Notes: a model not told the origin generated them from the letters alone. 64,000 nucleotides of DNA from Bradysia coprophila (GCF_014529535.1 NW_023503572.1:434001-498000); one strand, 5' to 3'; positions 45,366 to 56,780 are shown, numbered from the stretch's first letter. A program made the numbers and translations.

Positions 45366-45625
45366 ATTCTCTATCTGCCACAATTCAAGAAATATCTCCA
45401 AAACCCCAATTGACCCACCCATTTCTAACTTTCGACATTTTTCACATATGTCCCTCTGTTCTACTCGTAAAACTCTGAGACTGCCGAAGAAAGTAATTCT
45501 CTATCTGCCACCATTCAAGAAATATCTCCAAAACCCTAATTGACCCACCCATTTCCAACTTTCGACATTTTTCACATATGCCCCTCTGTTCTACTCGTAA
45601 AACTCTGAGACTTTGCCGAAGAAAG
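45366..45625 (+). repeat. Tandem duplication of ~125 bp
   Basis: Two near-identical copies share TAATTCTCTATCTGCCAC and TCTGTTCTACTCGTAAAACT. Confidence 0.85.
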
Positions 45626-45654
45626 TAACTCTTTCATAACCCAAAAAAATATTA

Positions 45655-46062
45655 GTCCTTTCATCCTACGCTCGAGTAGATCAAAATTTGGTCACTCTAA
45701 TCACTCTAGCTCAAACGAATCTGCCCCGATTTTTTAAATATTCTTTTTTTGTTCGAATCGTGTTACGAATACCTTTCATTTGATGGGTCACCTCTATAGG
45801 TTTCAATACAGCTAAGCTACAGCCGAAAACGCGTTCCCGACCCTCGAAAACTACACTCAGAAACCACTTCGAGGCCAATAAAACAAAATTCTGGTTTTTC
45901 CTGGGGTAATGGCGTATCACATTTTCATTTTTATGCCCACCCTGAGGTTACTGCAAAATTTCATGGAGATTGGCTGACTAGTTTCCGAGATCGACCGTCG
46001 ATAGATAGATAGATAGACAGACAGACAGATAGATAGATATATAGATAGATAGAAACATACAG
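45655..46062 (+). repeat. Hairpin/microsatellite-type repeat with (GATA/GACA)n tract
   Basis: A segment resembling the conserved part of families A-C (poly-T then a GTTCGAAT...TACCTTTCATTTGATGGGTC region) runs into GAGATCGACCGTCGATAGAT and a GATA/GACA tract at about 45998-46055. It has the same module order with a different microsatellite. Confidence 0.5.
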
Positions 46063-48239
46063 AGTAAGTTGAAAGATTTTGATTGTTTGGGAAAAGTCAA
46101 TTTGGTGCATTTTCTATGAAAAGTGCCAATTTCAAAACGATGTATCTCCGGTAATTTTAAAGCTACATAGTCGAGTGATAGCTCGTTTTGCTCGTATTTG
46201 AAGCGAGAATAAGATAGAATAGGATTTGTGGATCAATTTATCATTTTAAAAAAGTACTGAAAGTTGCCATATTAGATGCTTTATCGGTTATCGATATACT
46301 TTTGACTATCTGAAACAAGTGTCCTCAATTTGTTCTAGGGTTAGCTTCATGTATTTTTAGTGTATTTGAATGATTAATAATTGACCTTTCGTATTTTATT
46401 GAGAAAAATCGGTGAAATTATTTAATTCAATTAGCGTCCGAGCATTGAAGAAGAGGTGTCCGAGCATCGGAGAAAAGTGTCCGACGATTGGATTTTCATG
46501 TTCGGCCGAATGAAAGTGTTAATTAAAAATAATTCAGAAATAAATGATTTAATTAGTGTACATGAAACGAACCTTAATTAAACAAAGTCGAAACAAAAGT
46601 TAATCGTCCGAGGATAGGTACGCCTACCCTGCTATGCATACTATACATACAATCACATTAGCGCGCAAAAAACAGTGTTTAGAACGATAGTGGAAAATTT
46701 CTGCCATAGAATAGATCAGTGTCAAATAACGGCTTCTTCTCACAAAATAGTGTCAAATGAATTTTCGTATCATTTTAGTAAGCTTTGTGAAAATGACAGC
46801 TCATTTGACATCTCAAACGACATTGACAATGATCTCTTGCAATAGACAAATGGACAAAAAAGCCGTAATTTTCATTGTAAACAATCACTCTTCGAATTTG
46901 ATCGATCCCATTGCTTTGCATTTTCTAAAACGAATGTTGTAATAACTCATACGAATTCCATATCAACACTTAGTTTTGTAATTTTGGACTTTTCACTCTA
47001 AAAAATTTTGCGTCACAAGGAAAGTACTGTTAAGAAAATTGTTAAAATAGGTAATAGTATATTTCATTATGTGCGGCGAAAAGTATGCATATCATGAGGG
47101 ATCAATTTTGTGATACAAGTCGAACTCACGAGTGTGTGTTTAAGCGCCAAGGTTTGAAAATTGTTATTTTGACAAGGGTAGAGTTTGCATATCCGAGCCG
47201 AAGGCGAAACGTTTAATGATAAAGTCGACTCACACTTCTGCTACAATTTTGATCCCATAATGTCACATCATCAGGCTATCACCGTGATCACGCTGATGAC
47301 AACTGTTCTGTTTGACATTCGGCTTAATTGTTTCGGAAAATTTGCAAAAAATGTGGAAACGGTGCAAATGTAATTTGTGGAATAGTTTTGTTGTTTTAGT
47401 GATATTTAATACAAATTTAGCAGTGTTTAGTGTAATAGCAAGAGTGGTGAATGGTATTGGAAAATAAAGTGATGAAATAAATGACAAATTTTGTGTGTTT
47501 AACCCAATGACATAATAGTGGGATAGACAGGCCTTCTATGTAAATATTTTGTTCAAGCGGTGAAGCAAAAGCAAATACGAAATATTCAAGTGTGTGTGTG
47601 AGTACCTTAAATTTATGGTTCTTACGTATTTTCGTACTTATTTTGAAATATAGGCGCGAAGGAAATTTGTATTTTCACTCTTTCTTCGAAATTGGTTTAA
47701 AGCATTTCTTTCTTTGAAAATTAAATATTAATCGAACTGAAATTTTCATTTCAATCTCTCATTGTCCCCAAAATTGAACTAATTTTGTGATTTTTTCTCC
47801 TTTTCGATCGAATGTTTTTTTTAATTAGAAATCTTGACGATCGGAGAATTCAATCAGTTGGCTGAATTTATAAACTTTCACGGTCAGTAGTCACGCATAA
47901 TAACAAGAATAGTACCGGCTAACGCCTAGTGAGTCTTTTTTCTTTTTCTTTTTGAACCTCACCATCGTTTTTGAATCTAACCATCATTCCCAACCACCTA
48001 TCCCTAATCGAAACTTTCCTAAAGACTAAATGTCACTACTTTCGAGCAATAAATTATGAAAATAGGTCGGGTCTCGCATTAAGTATAGATTAAGAGCATT
48101 AAGTATGATTTCTGTTTATTGCCAGCTTGGTATTTATTCAAGTACCACTTCGGTATTCAACTAGCAAATTTTCGATTTATAAATAAGCAAGCGAGCCGAT
48201 TAATATCATCAGTCGGTGTGCAGCTTTCAAACATTAAAC
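46063..48239. other. Intergenic, no supported gene
   Basis: About 2.2 kb, AT-rich. Short open frames are present but show no domain or convincing start context. Confidence 0.35.
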
Positions 48240-48252
48240 ATCTCTACAACCT

Positions 48253-48560
48253 CCGTATGAGTTTGGTAGTCAACTACCACTTTGGTAGTCAACTACCACT
48301 TTGGTAGTCAACTACCACTTTGGTAGTCAACTACCACTTTGGTAGTCAACTACCACTTTGGTAGTCAACTACCACTTTGGTAGTCAACTACCACTTTGGT
48401 AGTCAACTACCACTTTGGTAGTCAACTACCACTTTGGTAGTCAACTACCACTTTGGTAGTCAACTACCACTTTGGTAGTCAACTACCACTTTGGTAGTCA
48501 ACTACCACTTTGGTAGTCAACTACCACTTTGGTAGTCAACTACTTTGGTAGTCAACTACC
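48253..48560. repeat. 20-bp minisatellite with a palindromic unit
   Basis: About 15 nearly perfect copies of TTTGGTAGTCAACTACCACT. GGTAGTCAACTACC is itself close to a perfect palindrome (GGTAGT-TGACTACC on the other strand), so each unit can form a hairpin. Confidence 0.95.
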
Positions 48561-49048
48561 AAATACTCGATTTACAAATAGACCAGCAGGCAGAATAATT
48601 TCATCAGTCGGTGTGCATCTTTCGAGGAAGAAACATCTTTGCTACTAAATATTTTGGGGGTCCAACTACCAACAACTACCAAACTTTCAAATTGCGATGT
48701 CTGCTATGAGCGATCGGTTACCAGATAACAAATAATAATTGATTTGCCTGGTGTTGGTTTGCTCATAGTAGCATTGCAATTTACCAACGTGGTAGTCAAC
48801 TACCAAATATTTGAGTTATAAAAAGGCAAGCAGGCAGAATAATTTCGTCATTCGGTGCGTAGCTCTCAAACGGTAAACATCTTTGCTGCAAAATATTTTG
48901 GGGGTCCAACTACCAACAACTACCAAACTTTCAAATTGCTATATCTGCTATGAGCGATTGGTTACCAGATAACAAATAATAATTGATTTGCCTGGTGTTG
49001 GTTTGTTCATAGTAGCATTGCAATTTTAACTTTTATCAATCACATTTT
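48561..49048 (+). repeat. Two direct ~200-bp repeats next to the minisatellite
   Basis: About 48585-48780 and 48830-49024 are direct copies (TATTTTGGGGGTCCAACTAC, TGATTTGCCTGGTGTTGGTT). A partial third copy precedes the minisatellite at about 48180-48250. They also contain GGTAGTCAACTACCAAA. Confidence 0.8.
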
Positions 49049-49059
49049 ATTTGTGACAC

Positions 49060-49180
49060 AGACGGACGGACGGACGGACGGACGGACAGACGGACGGACG
49101 GACGGACGGACGGACGGACAGATGAAGTGCCCACAATAGGTCTTTTTTTCCTATGGAAAAAAGACCTAAAAATTTTAGCA
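49060..49180. repeat. Family D end: (CGGA)n plus hairpin terminus
   Basis: A CGGA/CAGA tract at about 49063-49120 is followed by a hairpin (AGGTCTTTTTTT...AAAAAAGACCTAA, about 49139-49173). The same order, microsatellite then terminal hairpin ending CTAA, is seen in families A-C, but the sequence differs. Confidence 0.6.
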
Positions 49181-49799
49181 TCGTCAAAATTAAAATTTCG
49201 GGACATTTCTTTTTAAAAATTATAAAATTTGTCAGAAAATTTGTGTAATTAGGTAGTGAACTGTTTATGTGTAATTGATAGTAGCAGCTATAGTTTCAAG
49301 TGGTCAAAGTTGATTATTAAAAATAATTGGAATGTGTAAGTGTGTGTGTCTCAAGTGTATATTACACAGAGTTTACTTTTGCTTCACGATTTCGTCTACG
49401 TAATTCCTCTCTATCTCACTATTATCTCATTGGTTTAACCAATATGCTCGCCATAAGAATTTTACAAGTTAGAATGGCCGACTACCATCTTCAGTTTTAT
49501 TTTGATTTTCTTTTTGCTTTTGTCACTAACGTTCAATTAGATGCAAAATTTGTAGTGAAAAACCTTAAAACAACAAAAACCATAACACAAATTATTTCAT
49601 CGTGATTTTATGAACAATATTTGTGTTAGCAGGTATTCATTCCATCACTTGGGAGGAAATGAACTTTCCCTCCCTAGGTAAGAAATGAACTTTCCCGAAC
49701 GGACACAAACACTCAAAATATCCCTACCTGATATACATGCTTTCCGTAGGGAGTAAACATACGTGTTATGCTCACTTTCCGGGGGGGATAGGCAAAAAA
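49181..49799. other. Intergenic, nothing recognised
   Basis: No gene is supported. The short motif GGAGGAAATGAACTTTCCCTCC-like near 49655 is a small inverted repeat. Confidence 0.3.
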
Positions 49800-50000
49800 A
49801 TACGTCCTGAAAGAATGTATAAATGAAAAGTAGCCGAATCATTTGCCACTTTGTGACGCAAAATTTTTCTTCTAGAATTTTTTTGGCCTAACTTTTGCGT
49901 ACAAGAGCAGAATGCGTCAGCTACAGCGATATCAGTTGTTTTGGAAGTATGCACAGGGACTTGCGTCAATTTTAATCTTTGAGTGTTTTTGACTGATATT
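49800..50000 (-). mobile_element. Half copy of the GATATC/TGACGC MITE
   Basis: Inverse of about 280-470, including the outer flank AAAACACTCAAAG. The second arm is absent. Confidence 0.75.
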
Positions 50001-50084
50001 TTTTACGGAAAATAAATGAAATATCTACATACAACTATATTTAGCTATATATAGGCATATATATAGCTATTTTGAGCTATTATT

Positions 50085-51195
50085 GATGAAGAAATTTTAA
50101 AATTTATTTCTGAAATTCCAATTGAATTTATTCCAGAAATTGAGGTATTGAGAAAAGAACAAAGAAATTGGGACCTACCTAAGATCAAGCATCAATTTAA
50201 TGAGATGTTAATCCAATTTAATCCAAAAAAAAATTTTAGTTTTACCGAAATAATTAGGCTACCCACCTGAAAAATTTGTAAAGTAATTGCGAAAAATAGA
50301 TTTGCACGATCCCCAGCTCGTTTAAGTACTCGTGAGGTATTGGAATTTTTTTTTTTGTTAAAAATGGTATTAAATTTATTTAATCCATTTAAGCCATTTA
50401 ATCCACTTTACACTAAAAACTCCTAAAAGTGGATTTTTTCGCTTTTTAACATTGTAGTATGAGTTGTAGTACGTGGTTCGATCGAAATCAACAATTTTTA
50501 AGACTTTTACAGTATTTGGTAAAATGAACTTTTTTCCTATTTAATCCATTTAATCCAATTTTTATTCCATTTAATCCATTAAATCCATTTAATCCATTTA
50601 ATCCATTTAATCCATTTAATCCATTTAATCTAGAAGTGAGTCACCCCTCGGTTTACATGGTCTATCATGTGCTAAATGTGCAGAAGGAATATTCGCTAGA
50701 CATGACAGTATGAATATGATTTTCTCTCATGGTTTTTCTAGTGCAGGTATTCCTAACATAATACAGCCACCTGGTATCTCACGATATGATGGTAAAAGAC
50801 CTGATGGAGTGACTTTGATACCATGGAGTCATGATAGATCATTGTTGTGGGATGTAACTGTGAGAGATACACTGGCTGCATCCTATATTACCGATTCATC
50901 AAAGAAAGCACGGTCAATTGCTGACAAAGCGGAGAGGCATAAACATAATCATTATATGAAATTAAAGCAAAATTATTTATTCACTCCGCTTGCTTTCGTG
51001 ACGTTAGGTTGCATGGGTCCTGAAACGAAGAAATTTGTGGACAAATTGGGATCATTAATGAAAAAGGCAACTGGTGAGGTTAGATCAAAGGACTATCTTT
51101 TGCAACGAATTTCAATCGCTATCCAACGTGGAAACGCTGCCTGTATTTTGGGCACATTAGGGAAAAGCAGGATAGAGGATTTTTATTTATTGTAA
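50085..51195 (+). pseudogene. Retroelement remnant with nuclease-like C-terminal domain
   Basis: Two pieces are visible. About 50073-50225 encodes IIDEEILKFISEIP...RNWDLPKIKHQFNEM in one frame. After a gap the frame at about 50632-51195 encodes LGLHGLSCAKCAEGIFARHD, IIQPPGISRYDGKRPDGVTL, LLWDVTVRDTLAASYI and ISIAIQRGNAACILGTLGK, then a stop. This series (His-Gly-Leu-Ser-Cys, Arg-Pro-Asp-Gly, Trp-Asp-Val-Thr, Gln-Arg-Gly-Asn-Ala) is familiar to me as the C-terminus of large RT-containing proteins of invertebrate retroelements. The RPDG...WDVT spacing suggests a PD-(D/E)XK-type fold, which is inference. Between the pieces lies a (TTTAATCCA)n expansion (about 50525-50625). No RT domain remains. 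Confidence 0.65.
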
Positions 51196-51299
51196 ATTTA
51201 ATTTTTTTTAGAAAAGATCGCTTTTTTACTGGCTGCGTCATTATTGTGAGCAGTCTTTTTTTGCGCATTTTCCTTTAATAAACACCATTCTTCTATTTA

Positions 51300-51610
51300 A
51301 AAAAAATGTTGAGCTATATAATATCATATTTATCTGTAAAGTCATCATTTATAGTAAAATGTAGGTAAATATGGCGTTATATAGCGGTTCTTATAGGAAT
51401 TTATTAAATTTGACTTCGTACGGGGCTGTCGATATTGTCTCCGGCAATTTCTTTATGCATGACAACAAGGCAAATAATGTAACTGATTTTAGGGCTCGTG
51501 GCTTTTCAGCAGAGAAGAGAATGAAGTGAGGGAGATGAGTTTCACATTAAAGGCTTTTGATACGAATAGGTGTTTCGTACGGGTCGGCGTTAGCTATGTT
51601 TTTATTTGGG
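51300..51610 (+). repeat. Family B fragment
   Basis: Contains a degraded TATATAGC-rich part, GTACGGGGCTGTCGATATTG and GTACGGGTCGGCGTTAGC. It stops at the TATGTTTTT junction without an end block. Confidence 0.75.
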
Positions 51611-51699
51611 AAGTGTCTTAATTCTGTTTTCTCTGTTAATGTACCTCCATCACCAAAATCCAGTCATATTTGCAACACAAATTATTTAATCGACGCAAC

Positions 51700-53424
51700 A
51701 AAAAACGAGCCATCAGAACAGTCGGAGCGTTTGCTGCGACTGAGCCCCGTACAAACCCGTATATCTATTGCGTACGTGACCCTAGTGCGTCTGTCACCCT
51801 ACTTTGACCGTAAGCCTATTGCGCCGGTTAAAGTAGTTAAAGTAAAATTATTATGTAATGTGTACATCTTAGAAATTGCGCATAGCGCAATTACGAAGCC
51901 CCGTACGACGTTCCTTTCAAATTTATTGAGTATAAATACACATAGGGCCTAGTATCGGCCTCAGTCCGAGGATCCAAATTTAATTTTTTTTTCAACTACA
52001 TTCTATTCGGCCTTTGATTACCTTCCAAATGAAACAAAAATTACGAAAAACGGATGAAATTTGCTCGAGTTATATGTAAAATACACATAGAGCCCTAGTA
52101 GCGGCCTTAGTCCGAGGACCCAAATTTAATTTTTTTCAACAACATTCTATTCGGCCTTTGATTACCTCCCAAATGAAACAAAAATTACGAAAAACGGATG
52201 AAATTTGCTCGAGTTATATGTAAAATACACATAGGGCCCTAGTAGTGGCCTTAGTCCAAGGACCCAAATTTAATTTTTTTTCAACAATATTCTATTCGGC
52301 CTTTGATTACCTTCCAAATGAAACAAAAATTACGAAAAAAGGATGAAATTTGCTCGAGTTATATGTAAAATACACATAGGGCCCTAGTATCGGCCTCAGT
52401 CCGAGGACCCAAATTTAAATTTTTTTTCAACTACATTCTATTCGGCCTTTGATTACCTTCCAAATGAAACAAAAATTACGAAAAACGGATGAAATTTACT
52501 CGAGTTATATGTGAAATACACATAGGGCCCTAGTAGCGGCCTTAGGCCAAGGACCCAAATTTAATTTTTTTTCAACAACATTCTATTCGGCATTCGATAA
52601 CCTCCCAAATGAAACAAAAATTACGAAAAACGGATGAAATTTGCTCGAGTTATATGTAAAATACACATAGGGCCCTAGTATCGGCCTCAGTCCAAGGACC
52701 CAAATTTAATTTTTTTTCAACAACATTCTATTCGGCCTTTGATTACCTTCCAAATGAAACAAAAATTACGAAAAACGAATGAAATTTACTCGAGTTATAT
52801 GTGAAATACACATAGGGCCCTAGTAGCGGCCTTAGGCCAAGGACCCAAATTTAATTTTTTTTCAACAACATTCTATTCGGCATTCGATTACCTTCCAAAT
52901 CAAACAAAAATTACGAAAAACGAATGAAATTTACTCGAGTTCTATGTAAAATACACATAGGGCCCTAGTAGCATTTCACTTCTAAGGCCCTAACTCACGG
53001 TCCACTCACCCGATTTTAAAAAACTTTTTTTTCCTGGATTGGTATTGACAATACCTATCATTTGCCGTATCATTTACATTTCCATCGTTTATTTTGCCAT
53101 AAATATCACCAAAAGACCTTAAATCACTTAGGTGGCCCTAACTCACGAAGGGCCGACCCGAATATGCCCATCTTCGAACTTAGCCTCACTATTTCGACTA
53201 TCTTTCAGGGAAAAAAAAAATTTTGAAATCGGATTTGATTTACTCAAGATATTGACGTGACAGACGGACAGACGGACAGACGGACAGACAAAATTTTTAT
53301 TGCAGATTCGTTATCTATGAACATAGGCAAACCCTTTGCCCTTACCGTCTGCTTCGAATTCCATCAATTACACACGGCATCGTAATCCTATAAGCCCCTT
53401 TGTACTTCGTACGGGGCTAAAAAA
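51700..53424 (+). repeat. Family C repeat with tandem array
   Basis: Starts with ACAGTCGGAGCGTTTGCTGC, then a CGTA-rich stretch and AATTGCGCATAGCGCAATT (about 51877). About eight units of 140 bp follow (51905-52990, each with ATACACATAGGGCCCTAGTA), then the conserved single-copy segment, a CGGACAGA tract (about 53264-53290) and an inverted end block with the hairpin TACTTCGTACGGGGCTAA. The array units align with those of family A at diverged similarity. Confidence 0.85.
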
Positions 53425-53729
53425 CGATAGATTAAATCAACATGAAATTTCGATTGAAAAATCTGTTGTTTTTTTTAGTAAATTGCCTCTCGTTGCGTTT
53501 AAAGTTCCATTTTATGTTCTCTATCATGGTCTTTTCTATCCACCGGCAGCACTGGATCAACATTTTAGTCACATTTGAAACACAAATTGTGTAATCGACA
53601 CAACAAATCGTTTTTTTTTTTCAGTTAATTGTCTTTCGTGTAACTCCTCTGTGCACACGGTATGCACATAATATTGACGGCGCAGTCATTCAAAATTTAC
53701 AGGTTCCGTATAACGGTATAGTCTTAGCC
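53425..53729. other. Upstream region of the DUF1091 gene
   Basis: AT-rich. No TATA/initiator pair is clear. Confidence 0.35.
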
Positions 53730-55121
53730 ATGTTGCTGTTTCGAATCGGTTTGTTTTCAATCACATTAGTTGCTGTGGGACATTTTAGTGATATTTTGGT
53801 AATTATGATATAGCTAGGAAGCAATCCATGACCTGTACAGTAGGGCGTATCGAATTTTGAGAATTTTATGGTCCGCGATAGCCTGTGTGCGGAAAACGTA
53901 GATCATTGAAAACTTTGTCCGGGCATATCGTTGATGTATCCGGAGAGGCCCGAGAAGAAGTCCCCACGGACGACTTTGAGTTTCCAATATGGTGATATCC
54001 CGGAAAGCTGCTGCGAGTATTTTTGAAAGCAGTGTTCTAGCGGAAAGTAGAGCGTGGAAAACTCTACGAAACTGTCAAAGAAACCGATGGTTCAAAAGGT
54101 GTTCCTGCCGAGATTACCTACCATCGAAAATGTGACCTTTTGGTTTTTGACTTATATTTCCTGAGATACAAATGATTATGTTTAGCTTGTTGTATGAGGT
54201 GGTAGGGGATGTCGTGTAATACCAGCACACCAGGCATGTCGCGGTCGGCGATGCACCTGAAACTATTTTTTTAATATTTCTGAATGGCCTTTGTAAGTGT
54301 AACCATGTCGCCCACGAAGCCAGTGTAACCAGTGCTGGTGAGTCGACTCGACAACATTACATGAGGACAGTAGGACAAACAAAATATTCGTGATTTCGAT
54401 GTACCACATTACATTGACACGTGCCACAAACTTCAATTTTTCGTAAATATATCGAAAAATTTGTACGCAGGCTATCGCAGACGTTAAAGTTCTCAAAATT
54501 CGATACGCCCGACCGTACGGTGACTAACGAAACTTCACGCCAAAATTACTCATTTCGTTCATCAAGGGACAGGTCGTGGAATTCACCATATGAAAACATA
54601 TTTTTCTGTCTAAATTAAGATTATGTAGGAACCGGAAGGAACTGTGAGTTTATGAGTTAATATATTTCTTTCTCTCTCTGTCTCTGCTCCGAAAATAGAA
54701 GCATCTATACGTCGATCACATACATTGCGAAGCAAATGTCGAGTACTGCCCGAAACTCACTTGTAAGCTAACCTTCATCACAAGAAAAGTTAAAGCATTG
54801 ACGTGGATGTGCAATTTAACAGAACCGGTGGATCTGTTGCATTTTCATGTCACTTTGTACTATCGTTTCCGCAATGGCTACCAGAAATTTTTAATCGACC
54901 TAAATGTCGATGCCTGCTCGTACTATAATAATACCATTGGCAGTGCTGTCCTGGACTTGATTCGTGATGAAATGGAAAAGTATGCAACAAACATATTTCA
55001 TCCATGTCCATACACTGGCAATATGAGCGTTGTCAAACTACCACTGACCGGTGCATTATTAAAGTACATGTTCCTACCGGCGGGGGAATATAAATTGGTA
55101 AAGTGGACGGATTGTGCATAA
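53730..55121 (+). CDS. Secreted DUF1091 (MD-2-like) family protein, two exons
   Basis: Exon 1 (53730-53798) encodes a signal peptide, MLLFRIGLFSITLVAVGHFS plus DIL, and ends at a phase-0 donor (GTAATT). Exon 2 (54699-55121) follows a pyrimidine-rich acceptor (CTCCGAAAATAG), also phase 0, and encodes about 140 residues. These include CEANVEYCPKLTCKL, a central NGYQKFLIDLNVDACSYYNN block and NIFHPCPYTGNMSVVKLPL, ending KWTDCA. The Tyr-x-x-Phe-Leu...Val-Asp-Ala-Cys and His-x-Cys-Pro-Tyr motifs are the hallmarks of the fly DUF1091 family, small extracellular proteins related to lipid-binding MD-2 folds. Some members act in chemosensation (the CheA/CheB group). The total of 163 residues is slightly short for the family. 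The 900-bp intron contains a 668-bp transposon. AATAAA is at 55281. Confidence 0.85.
53843..54510. mobile_element. 668-bp DNA element in the DUF1091 intron
   Basis: The termini GGGCGTATCGAATTTTGAGA and the complement at 54510 are inverted, with matching continuing through GCGATAGCCTG. A relative lies at 42.49-43.07 kb. The superfamily is not assigned, because no clear target duplication is seen. Confidence 0.8.
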
Positions 55122-55560
55122 AATGATCGGCAATGAAGCAATTGCGTATTTTCAGGTCATTACAAGCGAATTCGGCAAAGCAAAATTATTCGCAATGTCA
55201 CTGACGATATTCTTTTCGGTTCCAGCTGGAAGAACATTAGAAGACGATAATATGGGATAATGAAAGCGAATTGTAATCGTAATAAAAATGAAAATTGCTT
55301 CGTCGCTCAACAACTCGCTCAATTTTTAGTTCATCTCATTACTTTATCCGCACGAAACTCACTACTCACCGTTTGAGAAATAATAAGTAGCGTGATAGAA
55401 TGAATATGTGAATGACAACACTGGCACCTATGATAGAGAATGGGACCAATTTCGTATTCAATTCTCTCAGAGAGAATGATATTGGTGCCAACTGCCATTC
55501 ACGTGTTCATTATCACCAACTTAATATTTCTCTTCATACATAACCCGGATCTTTGGTTTT
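55122..55560. other. 3' flank of the DUF1091 gene
   Basis: Contains the AATAAA at 55281. A small imperfect hairpin (CTCTCAGAGAGAAT region) lies near 55466. Otherwise nothing is seen. Confidence 0.35.
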
Positions 55561-56780
55561 TAGACCCGTACGAAGTACTGGGGTCTTAAAGGTTTACGCA
55601 TACGTTTGTAACACGTCGAATTGGACTCCCTGAGTAAGGGAAAACCTATTGTGGTTGTCTAGAGATGCCAAATCAGTGAAAACAAAATGTCCGTCTGTCC
55701 GTCTGTCCGCACGATAACTTGAGTAAAACGCATCCGATTTTGAAAATTCTTTTTTTTCCCGTTTGGTAATGTCAAAAGACATGCTAAGTTCGAAGATGAG
55801 TGATTTTGGATCGACCCCTCCCGAGCTGTGGCCCAATGAGTGCTTTACGGTTTTTCGAAGATATCTCCGGACATTTAAACGTTACACTTGTAAGTGATAC
55901 GTCAAATAAAAGGTATTTACAATACCGATCGACAAAAAAAAAGTTTATGGAAATTGAATGACCGACTCGTGAGTTAGACCCCTTGGTGTGAAACAGGCAC
56001 AGGGCGGCAAGCAGTTTTTGCTTGTAGGTCGGCCACATTTCAACATATTTCGTCTGTTTTAGCTTTATTAGATATGTATTGACCGTACCAATCAGGGAAA
56101 AAAAAGTTTTTGAAATTATGTTCTCCGGAGCGTGAGCTAGGTCCCTTGGCCTTTCGCTTGGCTACACGGCCGTACAGTGAACGTGGAGTATTTTGTCAAT
56201 ATCTCGAGTAAATTTTGACCGAATTTCATGAATTTTTTTTTGTTTGAAAGGTATTAACAAATGTAAAGCGTCGGTAGAATTTCCGGTCTCCTAACAAAAT
56301 GGCTGCCGGCGGCCATATTGGATTTTATTAAAAGTGAAACATCTTGGAAAAAATGATACATAGATAGTTTCTGTTAACAAGGAAATAATTTGTTGTGTAT
56401 GGGGTTTCAGGGATTCCATATATGGACATCTATATATACCTATATACAGCTATATTGAGCTATATACAGGCATATAGAGCTATATAATAGCATATTCCTC
56501 TGTGAAATGTTTATTTATAGTGAAATATAGGTAAATATAGCGGTATATAGCTGTTTAAATAGGAATTTATGAAATTTGACTTCGTACGGGGCTGTCTATA
56601 TTGCCTCCGGCAATTTATTTGTATATGATAACAAGGCAAAGAGTGGATAATGTAAGTGATTTAAAAGGGAGAATAGTTTTTCAGCAGAGAAGAAAATGAA
56701 GTAAGAGAAATGAAGAGTTTCACATTAAAGGCTTTTGATACGAATAGGTGTTTCGTACGGGTCGGCGTTAGCTATGTTTT
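55561..56780 (-). repeat. Family B repeat, most complete single copy
   Basis: From hairpin AGACCCGTACGAAGTACTGG the copy runs through the end block, a short TCCG/TCTG tract (about 55688-55710) and GCACGATAACTTGAGTAAA. It continues through the CCTCCCGAGCTG and TCGATCGACAAAA segments, TGTTCTCCGGAGCGTGAGC, the ATTTTGTCAATATCTCGAGT unit, the TATATAGC-rich part (about 56415-56550) and GTACGGGTCGGCGTTAGC to TATGTTTT. The second end block, present at 33.7-33.86 kb, is missing here. Confidence 0.85.

Noticed and set aside
45190..45478. Open frames with repeated Thr-Lys-Ile-Glu-Asn or Phe-Val-Lys-Phe-Ser units
   Set aside because: Both strands of a 15-bp minisatellite stay open by arithmetic. There is no start context or flanking coding signal.
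46757..46942. Possible 61-codon gene
   Set aside because: No domain, no signal peptide and no upstream promoter signal; the length is expected by chance.
48253..48560. CRISPR-like array of palindromic repeats
   Set aside because: The 20-bp units are contiguous with only a few bases between palindromes, so there are no spacers.
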